Positions 20,984 through 30,566 of a DNA stretch of 64,000 nucleotides are shown here, in pieces. The notes below the pieces were generated by a model. The model was given only the letters and a program-made list of their open reading frames with translations. It searched no databases and had not been told where the DNA came from. The stretch covers positions 2,046,001 to 2,110,000 of the forward strand of contig CM074765.1 of the NCBI GenBank assembly GCA_037355855.1, read 5' to 3'. This DNA is from Pseudo-nitzschia pungens (lineage: Eukaryota > Bacillariophyta > Bacillariophyceae > Bacillariales > Bacillariaceae). The translations under genes and the position numbers were made by a program. The stretch's first letter is position 1, and each line of letters begins with the position of its first letter.

Positions 20984-23900
20984 TCTTGTATTGGATGCAA
21001 TTATCAGGGCAAATGTAGGACTTGCATAAGTTGGACAGGTTGTCGGCGTAGAAGCGAGCTGAGATAGTCTTATATAATCTGGTGGATCCACAATGACCCA
21101 ACAGGAGATGGTACCACTTGATGGTATCATTCGTAAGAGAGCTTGGTATGTAAATTCTCCAATTATCTGGATTGGATTGGTTGGCATAGCAAAGGATGTT
21201 ATTGCCTTGCAATTCTTGGTAGAAGAATGCTTTGGATTGGATCTTGAACTTGACAGTCGGGTCCTTTTGCTGATGGAGGTATATCTTGTTGTAGTTAACC
21301 GGACATTCCAAGTCTTGGGTATTTGGTAGGTTGACTAGACACTCATTGTTCAGCAAACAAGAGTATAACTCCTGGTCTGCGTCATTGCATAAGTGCTGGA
21401 ATAGATTTGGGAACTCTGCTAAGAACAGTTCTTCATCTTGCTTGGGGACTTCAAGTTTCAAAAAATCAATAAGAGTACCCTTACCAAGGGCTTCTTTCTT
21501 CCCCACAGTAGGTGGATCCATCCGGGGAAGTCTGGAGAAGGCATCAGCAAGAACATTCTTCTTGCCTTCAATATAGGTGAGGTTGACACCGAATTCTTCA
21601 AGGAATAGTCTCCACCGGAGGACTTGTTGGACTGATAGTGTTCGGAAGGTAAGATTCTTATGGTCAGTGTATACATTGATAACACCGCCAAGTAGCAGCT
21701 TTCGGTACTCTTTGCAACAGAGTACAATTGCTAGGAGTTCTTTCTCCGTGGTAGTATAGTTCTTCTGGGCATCAGATAGTTTCTTGGACCAGTATGCAAT
21801 GGGCTTGCCATCTTGTAGGATGGCAGCACCTAGTTGTAGGTCGGAGGCATCAGTATACAGTTCAAAGGGCTTGTTAAGGTCTGGATAGGTGTTCAGCGCA
21901 TCTGCTGCCACCATGGCTTTCATCTCTTGAAAGGCTTTATCTTGAGCAGGTCCCCAAGTGAAAGCTGAAGGCGCTTTGCGTTGCTTGCCTTTGATGGTAG
22001 CTGCTTGAGGAGTCTTTTGCTTGGGGGTTCCGGTGATATCAAATAGAGGAGCTAAGACATGTGATCTGCGAGGCCACATATCCCTGTAGTAACCTACTGC
22101 GCCGAGGAAGGACTTGACTTGAGTCACAGTTCTTGGCCGGTCCATGTGGAGGATGGCTTCTATCTTCTTCCTCCATGGCTTAACTGCTGTGGGAGTCATC
22201 CAATAGCCTAGGAAATCCGTCTCTTGTACAGCCCAATCACACTTGAGTGGGTTGCACTTGAGCCCATTCTGGTTAAGCCGGTCTAGGATCTTGTCGATGG
22301 TCTTCATGTGGAGGTCAAAGGATCCATTGGTCCAGACGCCAATATCATCAATATAAACAGTGCAGTCAGTGTCTTGTAGGATGTCTTCCATGAGCTGCTG
22401 CGCCACATCCGGGGAGACTTTAACTCCCATTGGTAGTCTTTGGTATTCATAGCAACCATATGGTGTCACTATTGTGCAGAGTTTCTTGCTTGCATCATCC
22501 AGTTCAAAGCAATAGTATTGCATGGACAAGTCAATCTTGGTGAAGTGCGTGTACTTGCCTCGCTTGTTCATGATATCTTGTATCCTTGGTATGGGATATG
22601 GCCTTCTCTCAAGGAGTTCATTCAGTTCTCTAAAGTCTGATACCCATCGGACCCTATTGTCTTTCTTTGGTACTATGAAGGTTGGGAATGCCCATTCAGC
22701 CGGTCCGGTGCATCTTTTGAGTACTCCATCATTACAAAGATTCTGGAGCTCCCTTTTGAATAGGTCTTCTCTCTTGTATGCAACTGGATAAGGCTTCTTG
22801 TGGATAGGCTTGGATCCGGGCTTCAGTCTGAGAGAGATCTGCTTGTGAGGGTACTTGCCGAGTTCTCCATTGAAGACGTTTGGATACTTGTTTAGTACTG
22901 CTTGGAACTGTTGTTGCTCTGCTGAGGACATGTGGGACTGTTGTCGTGCGACTGTAGATGGATCTGTTTCTTGGTAGGCTCTGTCTAAGATCACCTTGGA
23001 CTTGTATGGATTGGCAAAGGAGGGATCATCTGCAAAGAGTTCAGCATCTTCGAGTTCTTCCATGAGCATGGTGTAGTCGGTCTCATGATATAAGGACGTG
23101 TCCTTCATAGGAATGGTTCTATCCATCCATTGTACTGCGCCTTCTTTGAATAGGAGATTGATCTGTGCCAGGTGGAGGAAGTCTCTGCCTAGTATAATAT
23201 CATATCTGCAGCCAGGGGAATGGAAGAGCCTTGCCTCATGTCGGTCAATAGTGTAGTTGCCAAACTCTTGTAGTTTGATGTTCTTCATGACGATGTATTC
23301 TGTAGTATTGAAGCTGCCATTGGCTGTAGTAGTTAGGACTTGATGCTTGCTTCGTAGTGGCATTGTGCCAAATGGTAGTGCTCTCTTGTTGATTAGAGTT
23401 CCGGAGGATCCACTATCTAGCAGTGCTAGTAGTGGTCTTGTTTTGAGGGGTATGCCTTGTATGTACTGTATATTGGTTAGAAGAATAGGAGCCACGTTGC
23501 TCGTATTCGGAATAGGAGCCACGTTGCTCTTATTCGGTGCCTGTTCTGCTGTATTTTTGGTTGTATTTCCAGCAGTCGACAGCAGCTTTAAATAATTTTG
23601 CTCCAGCGCACCTCCTTTGGTGTAGTCTCTGGATTTTCCGGGATTGCAATAGAGATTTTTTGCTGTACCGGTGGACCAATTTCTTGCCAGGGACAAGGTT
23701 GGTCCATTTATTGCTGCTGTCTTAGTTGGATCGATCGTGTTGATCGATGTTGATGCGTCTGTACCCTTGGATCGATTCGGATCCACGTTCGATATATCCT
23801 GTAGGATGTTCCGAACAATCATTTTTGCTGCTGCTGTGGCAGGCTTTGTTGCTGAGCGCTCAACAGGAATACTCCATCCTGTAGGTTCCTTCCCCTCTTT

Positions 23901-24041
23901 ATCTGGGAGATCTCCTCCATGCGTCATCCCAGACAGCAGGGCTGTACTGGCATCCAGTTCCAGGGGAGCTGGAGGCAAGGTGATTGCTGGTTTTAATGAA
24001 GCCGGGGGCTTCTGTTTTGGAGGCCTGGAGCCTCCGGAGAC
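20955..24041 (-). CDS. Pol polyprotein of outer retrotransposon, N-terminal part (PR-RT-RNase H-IN start)
   Basis: Open frame directly after the gag TGA at 24042-24044, with no ATG near the junction. The first 22 codons are open, so it is read as a continuation of gag. Visible: protease (LLALLDSGSSGTLIN), reverse transcriptase (TVYIDDIGVW), RNase H (FELYTDASDLQLGAAI) and the integrase HHCC zinc-binding domain (LLGHCGSTR... CKSYICPDNC). Natural sequence ends at 20984. The last about 10 residues to 20955 are translated from the LTR of the inserted element, so the product would be an integrase-less fusion. The remainder is at 14265-15144. Confidence 0.88.
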   Translation of the reverse strand, partial: VSGGSRPPKQKPPASLKPAITLPPAPLELDASTALLSGMTHGGDLPDKEGKEPTGWSIPVERSATKPATAAAKMIVRNILQDISNVDPNRSKGTDASTSINTIDPTKTAAINGPTLSLARNWSTGTAKNLYCNPGKSRDYTKGGALEQNYLKLLSTAGNTTKNTAEQAPNKSNVAPIPNTSNVAPILLTNIQYIQGIPLKTRPLLALLDSGSSGTLINKRALPFGTMPLRSKHQVLTTTANGSFNTTEYIVMKNIKLQEFGNYTIDRHEARLFHSPGCRYDIILGRDFLHLAQINLLFKEGAVQWMDRTIPMKDTSLYHETDYTMLMEELEDAELFADDPSFANPYKSKVILDRAYQETDPSTVARQQSHMSSAEQQQFQAVLNKYPNVFNGELGKYPHKQISLRLKPGSKPIHKKPYPVAYKREDLFKRELQNLCNDGVLKRCTGPAEWAFPTFIVPKKDNRVRWVSDFRELNELLERRPYPIPRIQDIMNKRGKYTHFTKIDLSMQYYCFELDDASKKLCTIVTPYGCYEYQRLPMGVKVSPDVAQQLMEDILQDTDCTVYIDDIGVWTNGSFDLHMKTIDKILDRLNQNGLKCNPLKCDWAVQETDFLGYWMTPTAVKPWRKKIEAILHMDRPRTVTQVKSFLGAVGYYRDMWPRRSHVLAPLFDITGTPKQKTPQAATIKGKQRKAPSAFTWGPAQDKAFQEMKAMVAADALNTYPDLNKPFELYTDASDLQLGAAILQDGKPIAYWSKKLSDAQKNYTTTEKELLAIVLCCKEYRKLLLGGVINVYTDHKNLTFRTLSVQQVLRWRLFLEEFGVNLTYIEGKKNVLADAFSRLPRMDPPTVGKKEALGKGTLIDFLKLEVPKQDEELFLAEFPNLFQHLCNDADQELYSCLLNNECLVNLPNTQDLECPVNYNKIYLHQQKDPTVKFKIQSKAFFYQELQGNNILCYANQSNPDNWRIYIPSSLTNDTIKWYHLLLGHCGSTRLYKTISARFYADNLSNLCKSYICPDNCIQYKMPYPGSTSD

Positions 24042-25088
24042 TCAGGGGAGCCACACAAGTTCCCCATCGATGCTCCTTTCAGTTCTTCCACCATGGTTAG
24101 CGTGGTACGCCTCGCGCGCTGCGTTCATGTGGGCTTGGAAGGTCTCGTTGCTTCCTGCTATCATCAAAGCTGTCGTATTGGCGTGGAAGGTCTCCGGTTG
24201 AGTATTGCTGGAGCCTGAGCCTTTCTTGTAATTCTTGGAGAAGCGATTCTTCGGACACTCAGACCAGTCATGATTATGGCCTGGGATTCGACAGGGATTG
24301 GATTTCTTTTTATTCTGGTTTCCTTTGTGGTTGGAATTATAGTTGCGCTTTCGGGCGTTGCTGTTGTTGTTGTTGTTGTTCGAGCGCTTTTGTTGTTTGT
24401 TGTTATTCTTGTTGCTCTTCTTGTTGGCTTGCCGCTCGTGACAGCTCATATAATCCACAATGTGTCGGACCGTCGTGTCTTCTTGGATGCCACTGTGCAT
24501 CATGCCATAGCTTTCAATCCATGTAGAGGGAAATGAATGAAGGAGGATTGTAAGTTTCTCCACTCTGGAAAGGGGTGCGCTGCTTCCTTCTAGTTTCTGA
24601 GTGTATTTCATGAGGATAAGGATTCGATCCGAGTGTTCTTTGCAGGTGACTGCGGGCGTCTTTCGACAGTCCTGGCTTCGAAGGTAGGTGTGCATGATGT
24701 CCCTGGCGTCCTTGGCGTTGCAGTAGAGCTGGGTGAAGTCAATGAAGGCTTGTTCATATCCTCCGATCTCTTCTTGGGAGTATTGGAACTCTTCGGGATC
24801 CAGTGGGTCCTTGATTAAGTCATTCCACTTGCTCTGGGCGTCTGTGGTGAGACAGCGTCCGAAGTGGGTGAGGTAGATGTGGACGGGTAGTCGTAGGTAG
24901 ATGGCCGCATTCCGGAAGGACTCCTCCACAAAGAGCAGTTCTTCCAGACCTCCTGTCTCTGTAAACAGGGGGACTTTCATGCTGTCGGTTCGTTCCTCAT
25001 CGACGTTGTACAGAGTGAAGAGCTTGGGCTTGGTTCGATCGAAGGAGCTCTTGTAAGTGATCGGGGGATCTCTGTAGATACCTGCCAT
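24042..25088 (-). CDS. Gag protein of outer retrotransposon
   Basis: 348 residues from ATG 25088 to TGA at 24042. A retrotransposon-gag-like helical region occupies about residues 60-210. It is followed by an Asn/Lys-rich basic tract (about 225-265) coded by CAA/AAC runs, and a Cys/His motif (CRIPGHNHDWSECPKN, about 265-280) resembling the nucleic-acid-binding knuckle of diatom and plant Gag proteins. Pol continues in the same frame after the single TGA, as in the nested element. Confidence 0.85.
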   Translation of the reverse strand: MAGIYRDPPITYKSSFDRTKPKLFTLYNVDEERTDSMKVPLFTETGGLEELLFVEESFRNAAIYLRLPVHIYLTHFGRCLTTDAQSKWNDLIKDPLDPEEFQYSQEEIGGYEQAFIDFTQLYCNAKDARDIMHTYLRSQDCRKTPAVTCKEHSDRILILMKYTQKLEGSSAPLSRVEKLTILLHSFPSTWIESYGMMHSGIQEDTTVRHIVDYMSCHERQANKKSNKNNNKQQKRSNNNNNNSNARKRNYNSNHKGNQNKKKSNPCRIPGHNHDWSECPKNRFSKNYKKGSGSSNTQPETFHANTTALMIAGSNETFQAHMNAAREAYHANHGGRTERSIDGELVWLP

Positions 25089-25225
25089 GGTTGCGTTGGA
25101 GGAGAAGAGCTTGCTGGGGATAAAGGTTCCTCTGTTGTTGAGGATAAGGTATGTTTATTCGATTGTTTTTGGTTCAGTACTGAGTTCTACTGTTTTCCTA
25201 CGTTGAAGATAAACAGTAATTACTG

Positions 25226-25486
25226 TGTTACACTCTAAGGTAGAAAATTGGAGTAGTATAAAATTGTGACTAGAGTTTCAACTCTTAAGCGAGCGTTACG
25301 ATTTTCATGTGAACGTTTGAATATACAAACGCGCGCCGTGTTCGTATTTTGAATAACGACACACATGCATTGCTGGAGCGTCCGGCGTACAGTTTGAATA
25401 TTTGTATTCAAACACCGGTCAGCTCGTATGTGGGATTCGGTTAATTATTTAATCGTGATTCATGCTCGCTACGCTAGCATGTCACA
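25226..25486 (-). repeat. 5' LTR of outer retrotransposon
   Basis: 261 bp, TG...CA, followed by CTCAT. One base differs from the other LTR. Confidence 0.92.
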
Positions 25487-25632
25487 CTCATAGCATACAG
25501 TATCCTTAACCCTGTACTAGCATATGGTGGTGCTTGGGTTCTAGTATCCAGCAGCATGTGTTACTAGTGGTAATAGATCCCTACGCCCAGTCCCGGAACC
25601 CTGCGTAGCATCCTGTAAAGTATCCCCTGCAG

Positions 25633-25749
25633 CATCCTGTTGACCATCCTGTTGACCATCCTGTTGACCATCCTGTTGACCATCCTGTTGACCATCCTGT
25701 TGACCATCCTGTTGACCATCCTGTTGACCATCCTGTTGACCATCCTGTT
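25633..25749 (+). repeat. 12-bp minisatellite
   Basis: Nine perfect CATCCTGTTGAC units plus a 9-base partial one. Single related CATCCTG strings precede it. Confidence 0.95.
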
Positions 25750-26030
25750 TTAAGTATCTTGCAGGCTGCTAGTACTATGAGCTACTACTAGGATATGTAG
25801 TTCCAGCACAGGTACTACTAGTACTACTACTTGTAGTAGTACTACTCAGCAGGGAACTAGCACCAGCATTTTTGTATTGAATGTCCCCAAGCACCATAGT
25901 ACTAGTAGCACCATAGCAAAGCAAAATAGTAAAAATGTGGATATCCCTTTACAAAGCACCTGAGAGAACTGGGACATCAGTTGCAGGACCCATCATCCCG
26001 TCACCAACTGGCATGATGTGGATGACATGA

Positions 26031-26471
26031 TCATCATCTCTGACTAGCTGGTGTGATTGCTTTGCAGCAGCAATCCAGGCTGGCTACTACTCCCACATTG
26101 GAAGCAAGCGCTCCCCCAGACGCTGGGCTACAGCTATCATCCATCAGTTCTTTCTCACCTCCTGGGATCTTTGGACCTATAGGAATGAACGACTCCATGG
26201 TCCTGGGGGAACCCTTGATGCTGACCAACACCAATCTCTTGATGCTTCCATTTCCTCTGAATTGGCCATTGGTGCAGCCGGTGCACTCCCCCAGTCACAC
26301 TCCCTTCTACAAACCCCTTTCCAAGTCCTACAAGGTTACACCCTGACTGCCAAGCGGCAGTGGCTTGCAACCATCCACCTTGCCAGGAAGCAGTATGCAA
26401 CACCTGCCCCCCCAGTGCAGCCATACCAAAGAGAGGCTGCTCTCCTACGAGCCTGGCTTACTGGATCTTAG
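26031..26471 (+). pseudogene. C-terminal remnant of a LINE-like (non-LTR) retroelement ORF
   Basis: An open frame from 26031 (in-frame stop at 26028) to TAG 26469-26471. It encodes a tail with Trp/His-rich spacing (a WCDCF... IGSKRSPRRWA... WDLWTYRNERLHG pattern) like the segment after the reverse transcriptase in non-LTR elements of diatoms, then a less conserved tail. No RT domain is present upstream, so it is 5'-truncated, as is common for LINEs. The family assignment is from memory of the motif and is moderate. Confidence 0.5.
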
Positions 26472-26714
26472 GGTTGTTTCCACTTTGTACCTTGGTTTTT
26501 GTACTCTGTCCCTGCTTCTCATCATGTCCCTTCCCTTTGATACTGGGTCCTTTCCCACTATCTTCCTTCCTTTCTCTCAAGTCCCTATTTTGTGTGACTT
26601 GTTTTGTCTCTTTCCATGTTTGACGTTCAAGGTTTGTTTGAAAAATTGTCGTTCTACCACTTAGGGTCCTGACTCTCTGATGGAGGCGATGTTAAAGTCT
26701 GGTTACAGACTGGG

Positions 26715-26905
26715 TAATAATAATAATATACTTATTTAAGTAGGAAAATCCACCGAAGGTGGTTAAAAGCTACTCAGTCTGTAACCAGAGGACTTTATCG
26801 TCGCCTCAATCGAAGAGAGGTTAGGCCCCAAGTTGTAGAACGACTGGGTAATTTAGTATCACCTTTGGTGATTAAAGTTATTTAAATAAGTATATTATTA
26901 TTATT
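26715..26905. repeat. palindromic MITE-like element
   Basis: Left end (AATAATAATATACTTATTTAA from 26718) is repeated inverted at 26881-26905. Inside are small hairpins, CCACCGAAGGTGG (near 26751) and ATCACCTTTGGTGAT (near 26861). A second inverted pair, GGTTACAGACTG (26701) and CAGTCTGTAACC (near 26776), overlaps the left edge. Together this folds into a long stem. Confidence 0.65.
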
Positions 26906-27888
26906 GCAGCAGCAGCAGCAGCAGCTACAGCACAACCACCAGCACCAATTCCTTGCAACAAGTCATTGCTAAAATGGAGTTGTCGGCAAAAATAGGACCT
27001 ATTCTATAAATTCATTGGCTTGTCTGATAGTTAGAGCAGTTTTGTAGGTACTGAGCTGATTAGTTGCTCACAAGTTCGGTTGTTCTACAGAAATCCCCAC
27101 AAAAAGAGGAAGAAGACGTCCTTCGAAAAACAAAAAGAAAACTCAGTACCCGTAGAGCCTACTACTGAATTCCTATCAGCTGTCTCCCAGTTTCCGTAGA
27201 AATAAGTGGTTGGGGATGTAGACCCGGGGTACTTGTACAACTGATAGGATATTTGTAGTACACGTTCGGACGGGTTAAGATCTTACCGCACGAGCAATCT
27301 GCCAGTTTTTCACGCATTAGCGCAGTGATTGACAGATTGACAGATTGACAAATTGACAGAGTGACAGATTGGCGGCCCATGTGGGCAGCTATCCTAGTAC
27401 TAAATACGAAGTCGGAGTATTAAAAAAAAATGGTAGTACTGCTACGAAGTGCGAAGTAGGTTTACTTGTACTTCTATTTTCGAGTGTGTGCAGTCATTTC
27501 TTTTTTCATCTAAGTCGAACTACTAGTCCTAGAGTAGTAGTAACCTTAGTAAGGTTACTACTACTAGAAGAAAAGAAAATTACTACCGGTACCGTATGAG
27601 CTACTTCGTATGAATTATTTCCATAACCCCTATTGTAGTGCGTGACCTATTGCAAGAGACAAAGTATCTCAAAACGGTTCTCTTTGGAAGGAGATTTGTC
27701 CATAAAGTGCAAGCTCGTGTCACTCGATTCAAAACAAGAAGAGAAGATGGATTCCACCAGAGGACCTCCATTGTCGAGGACATTGATTGATTATGATTTC
27801 TTCGGCTTCGACAAACTCACAATATCACATCCAAGGATCTCCAAAAAAAACTCAACACAAAGCAACTTATTTCTCAGCAACCAACAAA
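26906..27888. other. intergenic, no gene seen
   Basis: Begins with a (GCA)n run at 26906. It contains a small foldback repeat at 27171-27249, a tandem GACAGATT motif run at 27331-27370 and dense TACGAAGT/AAGGTTAC motifs at 27400-27610. Confidence 0.45.
27171..27249. repeat. about 80-bp foldback repeat, copy 1
   Basis: CCTATCAGCTG at one end and CAACTGATAGG at the other. Shares GTTTCCGTAGAA and GGATGTAGA/GAGATGTAGA core strings with 28835-28912. Confidence 0.6.
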
Positions 27889-28716
27889 ATGGCCGACACA
27901 ATCTCACACTTCAAAACATCTCTTATCAACAACGACGACGAAGTTTACCCTCTCAACCCTTTCTGGGCCCAGCACCCGGACCTGGTAATGGAATCGGTCC
28001 ACCGTAACACAGCATTCATGGTGGCCCACTTTGGTTTCTTCATCACCAACGTGATAAACGCCTGTGTCCTGATCTTTTACGAGGGTTTTGGGACCGGCCG
28101 CCTCCGGTCCAACCAAGCCTCCCAGCTCGCGTTGGCAGCACATTTCTCGCAGCTCTTCAGCTGCTTCACCTCTATCCGCCGGTACAATGTCAACCGTGAG
28201 TTCGAATTCGATGCGAAGATCGGGACCATGGCTGGCATTGTGGGATTTTTCTTCATGAACCTGTCCTACCTTCATCTCCACTGTCGCAGGGACGCCGACG
28301 GCATCCGGAAAGGTACTGTCTTTTGGATCATCGTCTGCAGCGTCTGCGGCATTACAACGTTCGCTGACTGGGACAAGGTTCACTTTGATAACTTCCGCCT
28401 TCTGATTGGCTTTTCGGCAGCCACCCATATCTACATTCTGCTCAAATCCCGCCGCGATCTGCAGCGTGGAATGATGTCCAACGAGAAGGTCCCTCCCGAC
28501 GATCTGGCAGCGATCTGGATCGCGTTTGTCGCTATCCTGGGCATTAGCTTTGCCTGCTCTGCTTCCCTGATCCCCGTCTTCACATATCCCGGCACCGGGT
28601 TCATCTACTCGATCTGCATGGTCAACTCAATGCTGACTGGCCGCATGTCTTTCGGGCAAGGATGCACACAGATTCGGAGAGAAGGAATTCGGACCATCCG
28701 TGAAGTGCCGGTATGA
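27889..28716 (+). CDS. multi-pass membrane protein of unknown function
   Basis: Single exon, 275 residues from ATG 27889 (context CAAAATGGCC). An in-frame ATG at 27787 would add 34 residues without clear targeting features. I do not recognise the family. About seven hydrophobic segments are visible: AFMVAHFGFFITNVINACVLIF, LALAAHFSQLFSCF, IGTMAGIVGFFFMNLSYLHL, VFWIIVCSVCGITTF, LLIGFSAATHIYILL, IWIAFVAILGISFACSASLI and FIYSICMVNSML. Its codons are richer in C/G than the AT-rich spacers around it, and it stands alone inside a repeat-rich stretch. A real gene by length, GC and topology; function open. Confidence 0.65.
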   Translation: MADTISHFKTSLINNDDEVYPLNPFWAQHPDLVMESVHRNTAFMVAHFGFFITNVINACVLIFYEGFGTGRLRSNQASQLALAAHFSQLFSCFTSIRRYNVNREFEFDAKIGTMAGIVGFFFMNLSYLHLHCRRDADGIRKGTVFWIIVCSVCGITTFADWDKVHFDNFRLLIGFSAATHIYILLKSRRDLQRGMMSNEKVPPDDLAAIWIAFVAILGISFACSASLIPVFTYPGTGFIYSICMVNSMLTGRMSFGQGCTQIRREGIRTIREVPV

Positions 28717-29735
28717 TTGTTACTACCCGTACCTTACTGAATTCATTTTTTTCAGAGTTCATCGCGACAACCCTTTTTTGATAGTGAAGAATATCTTACT
28801 CTACCGGTAAGGTTTACTGTACTACTGAATTCATAACCTGTCCCCCGGGTTTCCGTAGAAGTTACTATTAGGAGTTGGAGATGTAGAATAGAACCGGGGG
28901 ACAGCTGATAGGAATTTTGTACTACTACGAAGTAGTAGTAACAAGTGAACCTTACTCGTTCGAAGTACGAAGTACGAAGTAATTACCAAGCACCAAGGAA
29001 GACTTACGAGTACCTTACTCGTACAAGTAAAAGTAAGATTAGTTCTTTACTTGTAGAACGAAAATCCATCTGGGACTGGCTGCATCAACATCGACCGATC
29101 GTCACGCGTTCTCGGGCTGCATGACTGTGAGCTATGCCCGTTGGTTGATGTCGGCATATGTACGAATGGTATAAATACCGTACGTTCACTAATAATATAC
29201 AGTACATGATATTGTTTTTTGCAACCTTCGACGTTCTCGTCCAAAATTCCTATTTCAACAACGGTTCGACGGAGAGCATGGGCTCCTCCTTTCCTCTCTT
29301 TCTCCCTTTTGGGTGGCACCGCTGCAATGGCGGTGATCGGTAATCGGTGATCGGTACCAAGAAGGCTGTGTTTTTTGCTATTGCGACTGCTTTTAGTGTT
29401 GCAGTTGGAGTTCCCTACCATAGGTTTCTCAATCCATGCCACAACTGAAGCAAAGAAAGAATCACGGATTACAAGGTCTAACAATGACAACCATTGATGT
29501 GAGTTAGACGTGACTCATGACTATGACTTGTCAAGCTATCATCAACATCGCTATGGTACAATATCCTATTTTTTCTAATCACATATGGGTAAACCTTAAT
29601 TTTACCGGTAGTACATCATCATCTTTTCTCCTCTTGTTGCATCAAAACCTCAAAAAAGTGACCCAATCAATAGTTCAAAATGGTTTACATGCCGTAACCT
29701 TACCATGGTACAAAGTACGTAGTACATGTACTTCT
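28717..29735. other. intergenic, no supported gene
   Basis: Holds the second small foldback repeat (28835-28912) and dense CGAAGTAC/CTTACTCGTAC motifs (28910-29050). A 147-codon minus ORF (29047-29490) starts at a non-ATG codon and has no known motifs. Confidence 0.45.
28835..28912. repeat. about 80-bp foldback repeat, copy 2
   Basis: Same family and orientation as 27171-27249. CCTGTCCCCCGG pairs with CCGGGGGACAG near the other end. Confidence 0.6.
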
Positions 29736-30563
29736 TAAGACCACCACATGATAAAAAGGTACCCCCCCCAAACATGTTAGGCACACTTTGCATGTTCTTG
29801 AATACTGAGGGGCTGCCAAAGCCATTTGGACCATTTGAAGGGCTATTTTTTCCTGGTCCATCGGATAGTTTTTATTTCTGTGCGGTTTTTGAGGCCTGCA
29901 CGAATGCAAAGTTTGGTTCCAATCCAAGTTTCCATTGCGTCGGACTTGTGTCTGTAAAAAACAAGCCATTAATAAACGTTAATGGCTGTTAACTTTAGAT
30001 GCATAACTAAAATATTTTTTAGACACATAACTATACCTCTAAAAAGTTTTTAGATGCATTATTGTGCGTCTTTTGTCTAATTTTAGACCTACAATGCATC
30101 TAATCTTTTTTTACATGCAAAGTTATGCATCTAGACGCATTGTCCAGTATTATCTTTGTCTTTTAGACACATAATGGTGAGTCATCGTGACAAGACCCAA
30201 GTAACTGCAAGGCAATATTGTACACACATTAGTATCATACATGTTTATGCGTCTAAAAATTTGGCAGATGCATAGTTATGCGTCTAATATTAGACCTATA
30301 AGCCATAATAATGTGTCTAAAAAAAGAAACATAGTTATACGTCTAAAAACTTTTTTAGACGCATAGTTATGTGTCTAGAAAAGTTTTTAGACACATAAGT
30401 TTAATGTCTAATTATGTTTTTAATGGTTAGTATAGTTTGAAACAGACACAATTCAGGCTCAAGGGACACTTGGATTGAACTTTGCGTGTGGTCCTCAAAA
30501 ACCGGGCAAAAATAAAAACCATTGGATGGCCCTGATAGGCTGTCATTTTTGATTCTCAATACA
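29736..30563 (+). repeat. dispersed repeat, copy 2, carrying a foldback insertion
   Basis: The outer parts (29736-29855 and 30531-30563) match 12819-12968. The middle (29856-30530) is an extra segment with inverted ends. Confidence 0.75.
29856..30530. mobile_element. 675-bp foldback (long-TIR) element
   Basis: Arms of about 100 bp are inverted repeats of each other: GTCCATCGGATAGTTTTTAT at the left and, on the other strand, GCCATCCAATGGTTTTTATT at the right, both continuing with GGTTTTTGAGG and AATCCAAG. CCTG occurs on each side and only once in the empty copy at about 12.9 kb, so CCTG is the likely target duplication. The interior is AT-rich and full of TAGACGCATA/TATGCGTCTA palindromes. 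No protein is encoded; presumably non-autonomous. Confidence 0.75.
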
Positions 30564-30566
30564 GGG

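Larger units (their letters stand above)
13980..25486 (-). mobile_element. Ty3/gypsy-type LTR retrotransposon, interrupted by a nested element
   Basis: Two 261-bp LTRs (13980..14240 and 25226..25486, TG...CA) are flanked by CTCAT on both sides. They differ at one base that I can see (position 14095 C against 25341 T). Between them on the minus strand are gag and then pol in the order protease, RT, RNase H, integrase, which defines Ty3/gypsy. Pol is interrupted inside the integrase by the plus-strand element at 15145-20983. Without that insert the element would be about 5.7 kb. The pol frame on the far side resumes cleanly, so the element was intact when it was hit. Confidence 0.93.

Noticed and set aside
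25633..25749. Possible CRISPR-like array
   Set aside because: Units are contiguous 12-mers without spacers, so it is a minisatellite. The genome is eukaryotic.
29047..29490. 147-codon minus-strand ORF
   Set aside because: No ATG at its 5' end, no motif, biased composition and overlap with spacer motifs. Probably chance.
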